Assembly: GCA_009792885.1 (NCBI GenBank)
Contig: WMCF01000111.1
Location: 950,492-1,014,491, forward strand
Length of the DNA stretch: 64,000 nucleotides
Direction of reading: 5' to 3'
From: Eremophila alpestris peregrina
Taxonomy: Eukaryota > Chordata > Aves > Passeriformes > Alaudidae
Part shown: positions 51,308 to 62,394 of the stretch, piece after piece
Numbering within the stretch: position 1 is the first letter of the stretch
How the letters are laid out: each line of letters starts with the position of its first letter
Notes under the pieces: model-generated
The model's database searches: none
The model's input: the letters and a program-made list of their open reading frames with translations, nothing else
What the model was told of the DNA's origin: nothing
Translations under genes and position numbers: made by a program

Positions 51308-51613
51308 CGGGAGGGACCTTGTGGCTCTGCACAAGTCCCTGCCAGGAGGGGACAGCCGGGGGGGTCGGGCTCTGGGACAGGGAACAGGGACAGGAGGAGA
51401 GGGAACGGCCTCAGACTGGGCCAGGGGAGGCTCAGATTGGATATTTGGGAACATTTCTTCATGGAAAGTTGTTAAGGGAGTGGAGTCCCCATCTCTGGAA
51501 GTGGTCAAAAAACCTGTGGATGTGGCACTTGAGGGTGTGGTTTAGTTGTCCTCGGTTAATGGTTGGAATTTGTTGATCTTGAAGGTATTTTCTAACCTCA
51601 ATAACTCTGTGAC
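51308..51613 (+). mobile_element. CR1 LINE, right part of a split copy
   Basis: After the right duplicate (51308-51313) the CR1 resumes at 'ggaccttgtggctctgcaca'. It proceeds through 'agggaacagggacaggagga' and 'tctggaagtggtcaaaaaac' to 'attttctaacctcaataact' and 'ctgtgac'. Together with 50446-50594 it forms one CR1 of about 450 bases in the subfamily of the 17500 copy. Confidence 0.95.
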
Positions 51614-53164
51614 ATGCTTTAGGTCCACCAGGGGTCATAAAAACTGGGAAAATTATTGCTTTATAGGGAAGAACAAAACCCTGCAGTAATGGGCCTTCCC
51701 TCTTTCTGGAGCAGGGAGGGAGCAGGTTTGCTTATTTTGTGTCATCCATCAGATTTGCCAGGGGAAGGAGAAAATAGATCCAGCACCTTTGTGATTAAAT
51801 ATGCATGTTTCTAATGACTTTGGGAGCAATTTGGATGTTGAAGTTTGCAATCCATCTTAGCTTCATTCTTCAGAGTGATCTGAAAATCTGACTCACTTCT
51901 TTTTTATTAACTTCATTAGCTGTGTGTGTCATCAGTCCGTAAAAGTTAGGATAGAAAATAATCCTAATTACCAAAATAATACCCTAATTACAAGATTTTG
52001 CTTTGAGGTGTTAATTAACCTAATTCTGATGATCCATGTTCTGAGAAGCAGTGGCAGTTTTTGTTCCATTGCCCTTCCATGCACATTTCTCAAGACTGAC
52101 TGATTTATTTGCAGTTCAGAGGATTCAGGGTACATGGAGATTTTTGTTTTCTGGTTGTTCCCTCTGTTAATTTCTTTGGAATATTGATTCCATTGGGTGT
52201 GCACCTTTTAATGGATCCAAGTAGACTTTTTGGTAATCTTTGTTTTATGAAATGAATTTATTTTTTTTCTTGATTAGAGAGATCTGAGCTTTTGCTGTAT
52301 TTCAAAAATGACCTTGATTTTCAGCCAGAGAAATTTAGATCCATTTTTGCCTTAAGAAAATGGTGTAAATTAAAGCACATGGTGTAAATTGCCATATATA
52401 TTTTCCTCTTTGGTAAATTAATTTTCAGTGTCATTTCTCACAAGCTTATCAGTGGTTGGTGTTCTTGAATATGATGTGTCTGAGCAGCAAATGCTCAGAT
52501 TTTGAAGAAATATCCTCTTCTACTTGTCCCTTTCAATGGGATGATTAATATTTTCCCCTTTATATATTGGAGTTTCTTATTTAGTCTCTTGCTCTGTACT
52601 CCTATAGTACTCTGGTACTCATTGATGAGACTTCAAGCCTTTTGCTAATTTATAATGAGGGTATTAAGGATATATCTCATGCTTAGCTTATTCAACACAG
52701 ATTAATTCAATATTGTGCAGATGACCTTTGATGAACACACAAGGAATACTTCTCTGCTGAGTAGAAATTTTCCTTTCTGTAGATATCTGCTTTTTAAAAG
52801 AAGTCTTTTAAATATCCTAAATGAAATCAGTGCTAGAATTTTTATTCTCATTCAGTTTCTTGGGTCAGTGTGGAACCAAAGGACCATCTGCACAAATTTC
52901 TTCTCTTCCTTCGTGAATAAAGGGGTGTTTAGCCAAAAAAAAAAAAAGCAGAGTCATAACAAAGTAACCTTGACACTTAGTGTGAGTATTGTCCTTTATA
53001 AACCTGTTTTAAAGATGAAAATAGATTAAATTGATTATACATAACATATGTTATCGTATATATAAGATAATGCAAGCATTTATTTGTTTTCTTATTTAAA
53101 CTAAGAATACAGCTTAATTTTCACTTAAGAAACTGCTAGTGTGGAAAAGGATAAATCAAAATAT
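51614..53164. other. Noncoding sequence
   Basis: AT-rich with no recognised gene. It contains an A run at about 52936 and the 14-base perfect palindrome ATAACATATGTTAT at 53041-53054. Confidence 0.5.
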
Positions 53165-53285
53165 TGGGTTTGCATGGCCAGGTTTTGGTAGAGAGGGAAA
53201 TACAGGGTCCAGTGAGAAGCTGCTGGAAGCTTCCCCACATCCATGGAGCCAATTCCAGCCAGCTCCAGGATGGATTCACCCCTGT
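53165..53285 (+). mobile_element. ERVL-like LTR fragment
   Basis: The series 'gggtttgcatggccaggttt', 'gtgagaagctgctggaagct', 'tccccacatccatggagcca' and 'ttccagccagctccaggatg' matches my memory of the 5' part of common avian ERVL LTRs. Only about 120 bases are visible, and the promoter and 3' half are missing or too decayed to see. The 81- and 83-codon frames here are not gene-like. No target duplication could be found. Confidence 0.65.
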
Positions 53286-55068
53286 GCACTCTCTTGCTCT
53301 AAATCCTTATCTTTGTACAAACAATTCATCTCTGTGTTTCTGGAGAAGGGCTTTGGAGAAACGAGATTTCCAACAGGAATTTAATTCTTCTGATTCATTT
53401 ATTCTTGCTCCCTAGTGATGAAAATGTGTTGTATCTGCTTATGCTAATAATAAATACCTCCACTGGAAGGTGTTCATGGAGAGGCATAATGAATGCAGTG
53501 TGCTGAGTGGCTTCTGAAGGTGGAGTTGTTCCCAGGGAATATGGATTCATGCATTCCAGGGAATTACACAGGTCTACACCCTTAGTGTGGAGTGATTGAG
53601 CTTTTACTGCTCTGCTTGAAATACTTTAATTGGCAGGTGGTTTTATACTTTTCTGACAAGGAGGCATGCATGCATATGAGGCATAACATCTGTATATATT
53701 TTAATATATATATATCTTCTTTTTCTTTTTTCTGTCTTCTTGGTCCGTATTCTTTAAATCCGCTTAACTCCTCTGTTCCACCTCATAAGATCTCTGTGAA
53801 TGCTTCCAGAATCTGTAATATTTTTAGTTTTTTTTATTTTTAGGGGACTCAGTGCTTTCATGTATGTGCAGTGTGATGCTGTTGACTCTTGGGATGTGGT
53901 GGATTAACCAAGTTTGTGGTTGTGTCTTTACCCTTCATGGAGAAGTGAATGGTTTTTGTTTGAGCAGTTCCTGTGTGACACAACTGAAATACTTTGTTAG
54001 AGTAGCTGGAAACATGCAGGTGTATCTTTAATTGTGATCAGTGAGTTAATTTTACAATGGTCCATGCCCTGGAAAACAAGCATTTCTTAATGAGCCATTT
54101 ACATGATTATTTTATCCACTGTCAAACAGACCTCTTCATTTTGGAGGTTCTGAGTCCAGCAGTGTTCCAGCTCAGGTGTTCAGGATGGATCAGGGTCCCA
54201 TCATTCAGTTCCAGCCAGAAATCCCTGCCACTTTACACACAGCCCTTCTCATCCACAGCATATTTTTAATGGCATTGCTGCAACCCTCCAGAATTCCTGA
54301 GAGATAATTTAATTGTGTTTGAGCACAGAAGAAGAAAGTCCAGGCTGTGGCTGCATCCCCATGTGGCAGACAGCTCTGGAGACAGAATTTTCCACTTCCT
54401 TGCTGGTTTGCTTGGCCAATAAGAAGAAATTAGGAGCATTATCTCCTATTTTCATATTTTGGTTGGCACCATGTTGCTAGAGATTTCACTCTCTTTGTTA
54501 GGGGTTGTGCTGTGTTTGTCTGGTTTTGTTTTACCCTCTCCAAGGGCATCCTGTGTGTCCATCTCTCTACTTACATTTTAGTTTTGAGTATTGTGTAGAA
54601 AGCAGGGTCAGATTTTTCTTGAAGAAAAGGTGGGGAGGATGGTTTTTAACACTGGTAAAAATTGCAGCAGTTGTACAGGTCTTTGGAGGATTTGGTCTCT
54701 TTTAAAAATTAACTTTCCTCTAGCAGCAGACAAGCTGCAAGAGTGGAAATGATTATTGTAATCATCATCCTTGAGCTTTTTCAGGTGTTTAAATTTCACT
54801 GAACAAAAGTCACTAAGCACTTTGAAACAGAAGCCTGACATTTTGAGCTCAGTGTAGCAGATCACTGCATAATATTTTATACATCTTTAATGAGAGATTA
54901 GCAATGCATTTGTTCTGCACTCAGCCTTTTTCACTGAACTGAAAGTGTCCAAGAGTAAAATTGATACAATCAACTTACACAATTGCATTCTTTTTTCAAG
55001 TGATTGGCCCTGCAGCTTTCTCAGTAGACTGAGTCTGTGAGGGGTGCAGGCTGAGAGGTTTGTGCATT

Positions 55069-55145
55069 GGGTTTTTGTGGGGTTTTTGTGGTTTTTGTGG
55101 GTTTTTTGGTTGTTTGATTTCATTACTTTTTAGTTATTTTCTTTG
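55069..55145 (+). repeat. G/T-rich tract with GTTTTTGTGG units
   Basis: Irregular units of the form GGGTTTTTGTGG, GTTTTTGTGG and GGTTTTTTGG follow one another, then T-rich sequence. It is related in composition to the tracts at 32805 and, on the opposite strand, 25744 and 59346. Confidence 0.88.
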
Positions 55146-55360
55146 TTTTGTGACTTTTTGTGACATCCCAGCACCAGCCCTTTAATTAAAGATTAAAATA
55201 ATTCTTTTATTTTGCGTCTCTCATGGAAATGGGGTGGGAAGCCTGGAATATCAGTTTGTACTGAGCTCTGTGAGTTTAGTCTATAATCAGATAGTGGGTT
55301 TATACATACTTTTGTCAGCAGAGAAATTAGAAACCAGTTATGTCAAAAACTAAGACTAAA

Positions 55361-55390
55361 TTAAGATGTTTTATGATGTTTTAAGATGTT
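55361..55390 (+). repeat. 10-bp tandem repeat, 3 copies
   Basis: The units TTAAGATGTT, TTATGATGTT and TTAAGATGTT lie head to tail with a single difference. Confidence 0.92.
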
Positions 55391-58300
55391 TCCTTTTTAT
55401 TTAGTGATGCTGCTAAAGCTGATTTGCCCTGGAGTGGGGTAGATCCTTCAGAACTCTTCTGAAACCTTTCCTACAAGACTGCTGGGACAGGGAACCCAAA
55501 GGATCTCTAAGTTCCTGTAAAATCTCATCCTCCTCAGCTCTCCTCCAGCCCTTTGCTCTCACCAGTCACTTGGGTTTGTCCCCAGGCCCCACCCTGTTCC
55601 AAAATACCCATAAAAGTTAGGAATTTATTGTTGAGAAAGTGCAATTAAATATTTTTGAACTGGAAGGAAAACGACTGAAAATATGAAAGCTCTCATTCTT
55701 TATGGGATGGAATTCTGTGAAGGAAAGCAGTTTTAGAACGTTGGAGGCGAGGGTGTGAGGAGTTCATAAAGTCACTACAGGAAGCTAAAATCTGAAACTG
55801 AAGGATTGTCTTACTGCTCCCATTTGACCATTTTTGTCTATTCTTTCTAATACTTCCCTTGGCCAAAAAAAAAAAAAATCTAGTTATTAGATCACAGTCT
55901 AGGTCCTGTGATAACTTCTCCTCTTTTTTTTTTTCTTCCTCTTTATTCTTCCTGGATATAAAACCTAGGTACTCTTAAATTTTTTTTCAGAATCATTGGT
56001 TTAAAAAAAAATAAATTAGAAATCACTGCAGTTTTAACCCAGAGGTTGTTGTGCCTTTCTTCAGGCCACAGTCTGTGGTGGTCTGTGATTTTTCTCTGCC
56101 AAACTCCTCAGTAGGTCCTTGCTTTTCCAGTCCTGTCAGTGTTCCTTAAGGCTCCCATGGTAATCTGCTTCCAGGTTCTTCTTCCCCCTTGCCTCTGAGA
56201 CAGCTTTTGAATGTGTGTGTTTTTATTCCAGGAAAAGGGCAGGAACCAGCAGGGTTGCATTTATTAGTTCAGAATTACCCATTTTAAAGAAAACCATTTC
56301 AGGTTTACAGCCTGTTGGGCCTGGATTCATTGGCTGCTTGAATATTGAGTTTCCTGAGGCTGCTTTAAAGAGGTTTTCATTGGAAAGTCAGTCATGTCAC
56401 AATTGTTCTGTGGAGCTGGCAGGCTGAGCTGCAAGTTTAGGTGCAATTTTAGGTGGAATTGCTGGCAAACACCAAGGTAATGCACACTGTGGGTGAGTCA
56501 ACTCAGCTGCAGTGAGTCAGCAGCTCTTCTGAGGTGTCTTTGATGTGGCCATCAGAATGCTGAGGTTTCAGAGGAAGGTGTAAAATGCAATGTAATATAT
56601 CATTTTTTACATCCCTTCTCTCCATCTCCCTTCCCAGCACTGTGCAGAGCATTTTCCTGCTGATTTCCTGGCTGGTGGCTGCTCTGAACTCACACTGGGC
56701 TGTGTTGGGGTGGGGATGTGGGGCTGTGCACAATGTGAGGTGATGGATTTGTCAGCACAGCTCCTGAGCACTCTGCAAGGAGCTCATTGAGCCAGAAAAT
56801 GAGTATGTGTAATCAGCATCTCATTTCACAAAAGTCCAGCAGGGAGGCATTTCCATTTCCATAGGGTGGAACCATCAAAAACTTAATTGTGGCATCAAAA
56901 TGTGCCTTTTCCTGGAGCCATTAAGTCCCACTTTTGTCCACTGAGAGTATGTGGGAAACTTGATATTCATAAGGCCTTTATTAACATTTGTAATTTCATT
57001 TTATACTCCTGCACAGCTCATTTTTACTTTTCATGAGATTTTTATGATGTTGCTTGTCCTTGTAAATTTATTTATTGTGGTCTTACTTTAGTAAATCTTG
57101 TATGGGTTACTGAAGAATTTTACATAAAAACATGATCTGAGACTTTTTTATTGTGTTTTATTCTGATTTGACACAGTTTATTCTGAAGTAACTAAATCTC
57201 TGTATTTCAGATGTTTCTGAGACTCAGTGTAGATTTAGGCTTAGTAGATTTTGGATTTAGTTAAGATTCTGTCTCAATACAAGCTGCAAAAATAAAAAAA
57301 AGTAGCATTTTGCATTCTATTTTCCATATTGATCAGGTCACCATGTTCTCTTGGCTGTATTGATCAAGTCTGATTAACCACCTTAGACCTAAGTGCTCAA
57401 TTATCCATGGCAAGATTCACACATTACTCAAATATTTTCCCTTTATATGAGGTGTTTTAGAGGAGGGTGATCCATCCACACACACAAAAAAGGGTGGGGA
57501 AGGATGAAGGGGAAAAAAAAAGTTATACTGAATCAGATTGCTGGTTCTAAATGAGTTTAGAAAACATGTTTTGAATATTTTTCCCCCATGCAAGACTTGA
57601 TTGTATTGTGTTTCACAGCACAGTTAATATTTTAAAATTGCTTCTGCTTGGGGATGAGGTGTAAACGATGGTTCACTATTGATCAGGCATTTCTGCTTGC
57701 TGTACCCTGTTTATTCATGTGGCACACACCTTTATTTTTGTCAGTCATTCCACACAGGGAAGCAGAAGGCTGATCCATTCCCATGGGAGCCCCTCAGCCC
57801 TTCTGGGCTGGGAACTGGGTGTACTGGGGAGCACCTGATGGGGATCTGGGCAATCCCAAAATGCTCGTGGAATGAGTCTCACTTAACTGTGAGCACTTCA
57901 TCCAGAACAAGGCAAAAGCTTGCAGACAACCTCCCAAGGTAGATTTTTATGACAGCAACGTTGTCCCTTAGTCTCTTACTGGATGTGTATAAAAGATCAG
58001 CAAAATGTAGTCAGAATGAAAATCTGCCCTGCTTTTGCCTTGCTTCCAAAGTGGCTGATTGGAATAAAACATTGCTGGATGAGACAGCTGAGCATTTGTC
58101 TTACTTCATGAAAGAAGAGAAAATAACAAAAAAACCTCAAGTATTTGGAGAATGCCGTAGGCAATCTGAAATTTTGGGAGCTCAGAAGAGAGGTTGTTGT
58201 TTTGTGACACGCGTTTGAGGTGCTGTGGCACTGCAGGGAGGATACACCAGTGTGCTTTGAAAGAAAATGTCTGTAAAACATCAGTGTTTGCTCCACAGGC

Positions 58301-58440
58301 TTTTGCTGGTGTTTGTTTTTTGCCCAGCAGTAGGATACAATGAAAATATATTCTTTTTAGCCAAGCTTTTATCAACTCATCCAAAACTGGAGTGTTTGTA
58401 AATATAATAGAATGGGAAGATTTGCAGGCATTATGTTTCT

Positions 58441-58617
58441 CAGGGTGTCCAGAGAAGCTGTGGCTGCCCCTGGATCCCTGGCAGTGTCCAAGGCCAGGTT
58501 GGACAGGGCTTGGAGCACCCTGGGATAGTGGGAGGTGTCCCTGCCCATGGAAGAGTTGGAATGGGATGATGTCTAAGGTCCCTTCCAACCCAAACCATTC
58601 TGTGATTGTCTGATTCC
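58441..58617 (+). mobile_element. CR1 LINE fragment, 3' end
   Basis: The blocks are 'gtccagagaagctgtggctg', 'gtgtccaaggccaggttgga', 'tgtccctgcccatggaagag', 'aaggtcccttccaacccaaa' and 'ccattctgtgattgtctgat'. About 175 bases are well preserved, including a short tail. Confidence 0.95.
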
Positions 58618-58640
58618 CAAGTTATACAAACATTTAAGAT

Positions 58641-58674
58641 CATTACTCAAAGCATTACTGCATTACTCAAAGCA
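58641..58674 (+). repeat. 20-bp tandem repeat, 1.7 copies
   Basis: CATTACTCAAAGCATTACTG at 58641-58660 is followed directly by CATTACTCAAAGCA. It sits 23 bases after the CR1 tail. Confidence 0.9.
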
Positions 58675-60046
58675 ATGATTTTTTTTAATATAGTCTGACA
58701 TAGTGCAATTATGATTTTTAAAAAAATATGAATGAAAAACTGAGATTTTTGGGAAAAGGCCCTGTGAGCTTTTGAATAGTTCCTGCTTGTTGTTCATTTT
58801 GAGATTTCTGAAGGAGGGAGGCATGGAAATCACTTGGTGATACTGGTCTGGAAATGGTCAAATCCCTGTTGATGAGCCTCTTCACAAAAATGTAATGTAA
58901 TACCAACAGCCAGAGTGTGACACTGGAGCAAGAGGGAAGATACAATTTCATGCACATCCATAAATACTTGAAAGCAGAGTATTAGCAGCAGATTGTCTCA
59001 AGTCAAATATTACCTACTTATTTGTTTATGAGCTGAGAGGAATTAAATTTTCCACTTTCTCGTCCTCACAAGTTTGTGCTGTGAGAAATACTCTGGCATT
59101 TATAACACGGTGTCTTAGAATTCTGTTGCATGGCTCTGGGATTTACTGGTTCATTTTTATTCCCTTGATTTATGAAAGCAATTGAAACTCCTGCTAATTT
59201 TACTGCAAGTGCTTGTTTAGTGCTAAGGACATATTTAAGTGCTGTGCTGGGTACAGGTTTTCCTTGAAATTCCTCCCTGGTAAGAACTGGAACTTTCAGT
59301 CCTCTGTTTCTTTTTAACTGTTAATTGTTATGAACAAGTGGCAGTTAAAAAAAAAAACACCACAAAAACCCCAAAAAAGAGGAAATAAAATAGGATCCTA
59401 TTCCTTTTAGCCTGTGAAATCAATAGGACTGGATTGATTTTTGTAGCTCTACTAAAGAGACATTTTTCTTAAGTGATACCATCTTAATTCTTTTTATAGG
59501 TGCGTAAAAATATTTTAAACATTTATGTTAACTTTGCTGTTAATGTGCGACAGGAAATTGCTGTGAAATACATTTTAAAAAAGCATTAGGACTGATAAAA
59601 GTTCTACCTTATAGATTCCACAGCTATCCCTAGATTTATTTTAAATCATGTATGCATTTAGATACAGGTTCCTACACATAAATGTAAAATGATTCAAAGA
59701 TGGAATAAACAGAAGTGCTTTACCTAGTGAAGGAGCATTAGAGATAAAACGTTAAAAAAAATAAATCTGTATTTTGCTAAAGGAGAAACACAAGCTTTAA
59801 AATTCTGGTGTTTAGAATAAAAATTACACATCGTGGCCTTAACTATGCAGAGAGTGCAGAAAGGTAATTAAAAAGATGCTGCAGCAGAGGTGTTTGTGCC
59901 ACACCCTGGCATGGCAGGGGAGGAATGTTTTCCTTCCATCACTCACTCAGCTGCTCTAAGATTCCAGCACAGGCAGATTTATGGCCATCTCTGAATATCC
60001 ACAGAGCTGAATAATCCAGCTCCTGGGCAGTTCTTACACACATTTT
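58675..60046. other. Noncoding AT-rich sequence
   Basis: About 1.4 kb show no recognised gene. An A/C-rich tract lies at 59346-59389. Confidence 0.5.
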
Positions 60047-60318
60047 TCAGGTGGGGCTTGGTCTCTCTCCAGGCAGCAGCTGAGAGAATGAGAGGACACA
60101 GCCTCCAGCTGTGCCAAGGGAAATGTGAAATGGATATTAGGAAAAAAATTTAAGAAAGAGTGATAAAGTACTTGAATGGTCTGCCCAGGGAGTCACCATC
60201 CCTGGATGTGTTTAAACAAAGCCTGGATGTGGCACTGGGTGCCAGGGTTTAGTTGAGCTGTTGGGGCTGGGTTGGACTATATCTTGGAGGTCTCTTCCAA
60301 CATGGTGATTCTGTGAAC
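60047..60318 (+). mobile_element. CR1 LINE 3' region
   Basis: The blocks are 'caggtggggcttggtctctc', 'aatggatattaggaaaaaaa', 'ctgcccagggagtcaccatc', 'gcctggatgtggcactgggt' and 'gaggtctcttccaacatggt', ending 'gattctgtgaac'. About 270 bases, moderately diverged. Confidence 0.93.
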
Positions 60319-61490
60319 AGGCTTTTTAGTACTCTGGTAGGCAAAAAAAAAAGTAATTTTTGATGGCAAAAATTGGTTCTGTTGAAATTTTCTTCCTGCC
60401 TTCTAAGAGGATAATACACTGACACAGGAATTATCAGCTGCTGCATCCAGGGAGCCCCTTTCAGAGGCAAAACCCTGCTGAAAACCAGTGAAACCCCCAG
60501 AAGGATGAGTGCCTTGCTAAGGTCTGATGCTGGGAGGGGCTGCCAGCATGAGCTGGGGGTTGCTGGATCTCCCAGTGCCTGGGAGCAGGTGGCTGTGGGA
60601 GATTGCTTGGCTTGGGAAATTTTCAGGGATCCTTGAACCACTGATTGTCAGGAGACAAGACTTGCTCAGCCTCAGATTTGGGCAAAAAAGGAGGTAGAAC
60701 ACAAAACTGGTGAAGGTTTCACAAAGGGGGTGTGCAGGGAGGAAAGTTTGCTCTCTCCAGTCACTCTCCTCCTTCAGTTTTTTTTTTCCCACTGCCTGTT
60801 TTTTGAGGCAGTTTTTTGATTCTCAGCTAATTCATGTCTGTGCTTTTTGTGGTGTTTGTACAGGGTGTAAAAAACGTGGATTTTTGCAGTCACCTTGTTT
60901 ATCAGGGATGAAACTTGACTAAGTAAGGAGAGCCTGGTGCTGTGTATTGTGACTTGTTTAAAACTTTGGATGCTGCCTGAAGTGACATGGTCAGGGGGAG
61001 GAAATGGCTTAGGTGCAGCTGCTGTGGAATGAGATTTACTCCCTGGTTTCACTGCCAATAGAGGTGTCAACCAGACAACATTCTGATTTTTGCAGTGCTT
61101 TAACTAAAGGTCCAGAGGATGGAATGGAGAAATGCCTTCCACACCAAGCTTGAGCTGGGGCTGGAAGCCTGCAGGGAGACAGAATGAGGAGTCAACATAA
61201 CCTTGGCAAAGTGCAAATGATAATCTGAAAATATAGAATCTAATTCAGTCCAGGCAATTAGAAAGGCTCTGCCTTTGGCCAAGTGTAATTAACTGCATAA
61301 ATACACATCAGTGACCTGCCATTGCAGAGGAGACAAGGAATTGTGGGGCCTCAGAGATGAGCATGGCAGGAGTGTTGTGATTTAGTGAACAGGCCTGCAC
61401 TCAATCAGCTGTGGGTCAGAGATAAACCATCCTGAAAAACATTCATTCCCTGCTTTCCAGCCCTGGTGGGGCTGTACTGGGCAGGTAAGG
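60319..61490. other. Noncoding spacer
   Basis: No gene is recognised over about 1.2 kb. The 130-codon minus frame (60249-60641) starts outside and ends inside the CR1 and has no motif. Confidence 0.5.
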
Positions 61491-61782
61491 TCAGAGATTC
61501 AGAGAATATCCTGAGCTGGAAGGGACCTACAGGGATTATCCAGCCCAGCTCCTGGCCCTGCACAGACACTCCAAAATTCCCACCCTGTGCATCCCTGAGA
61601 GCGTTTCCAAACCCTCCTGGAGCTCTGGCAGCCTTGGGGCTGTGCCCATTCCCTGTGCCCAGCACTCTCTGGGGGAAGAGCCTTCCCCTGCTATCCCACA
61701 TAAATCCCCCTGGCACATCTCCAGTCGTTCCCTGGGTCCTGTCACTGTCACAGGGAGCAGAAATCAGTGTCTGTCTCTCCAA
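61491..61782 (-). mobile_element. CR1 LINE 3' region, reverse orientation (second subfamily)
   Basis: Left to right, the blocks are 'agctggaagggacctacagg', 'ccagcccagctcctggccct', 'ccaccctgtgcatccctgag', 'tgtgcccagcactctctggg' and 'cctgtcactgtcacagggag', ending near 'cagtgtctgtctctcc'. This is the reverse of the subfamily seen at 31291 but keeps its 3' part. Frames of 107 and 136 codons are CR1 by-products. Confidence 0.93.
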
Positions 61783-62130
61783 GGTTTGATGTAATGCCCA
61801 GTTTAAGCTCTGCATTGAGGAAAGATGTGAGTTACAGGGGGTCTAGATAAGAGTGATAACTAAGATTAGAAACCTTGAAAACATGACTTTCTGTGAGAGA
61901 TGGGACAAAATGGAGCAGTAATTCTAAAGGTGAGTGAAGTGGAATGTGGCAGTTCCCAAATACATGAGGAGGCAATGGGACAATTTGTTATCTGTGGCAG
62001 GAGGAGAAATAATGGACCTTATTGCTAACTCAGAAGATTGCAAACTGATATCAGGAAAAGCTCTCTTGTAGTAGGACTGGGGAAGCATTGAAATGGATTT
62101 CCCAGTGAAGTCATGCAGTGGATGGTGTTC
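61783..62130. other. Noncoding spacer
   Basis: About 350 bases with nothing recognised. Confidence 0.5.
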
Positions 62131-62394
62131 ACAGAATCAAAGAATCACTAAAGTTGTAAAAGACCTCTAAGATAATCAAGTCCAGCCATCAGCACAGCAC
62201 CACCACCCTCACCCTCACCACCAAACTGTGTCCCCAAGTGCCACATCCACACGTTTTGTGGGCACTCCCCAGGCATGGGGACTCCACCACTTCCCTGCAC
62301 AGTCTGTTCCAAAGCTGGACAACCCTTCCTGTGAGAAACCTTTTCCTGATACCTGATCTGAACCTCCCCTGGTGCAGCTTGGGGCCATTTCAAG
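62131..62394 (-). mobile_element. CR1 LINE 3' region, reverse orientation (third subfamily)
   Basis: Left to right, the blocks are 'acagaatcaaagaatcacta', 'aaaagacctctaagataatc', 'aagtccagccatcagcacag', 'ccaagtgccacatccacacg', 'ctggacaacccttcctgtga' and 'gcagcttggggccatttc'. The 'ctctaagat' form of the end is shared with the weak fragment at 14994. Confidence 0.93.

Larger units (their letters stand above)
53286..58440. other. Noncoding sequence with simple repeats
   Basis: About 5 kb have no recognised gene. They hold a TA-rich patch (53692-53715), a G/T-rich tract (55069-55145), a decamer triplet (55361-55390) and an A run near 55864. Frames stay below 90 codons except a 99-codon minus frame (57997-58296) without motifs. 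Confidence 0.5.

Noticed and set aside
61405..61815. 136-codon minus-strand frame
   Set aside because: It covers a reversed CR1 copy. The translation follows CR1 3' sequence rather than a cellular gene.
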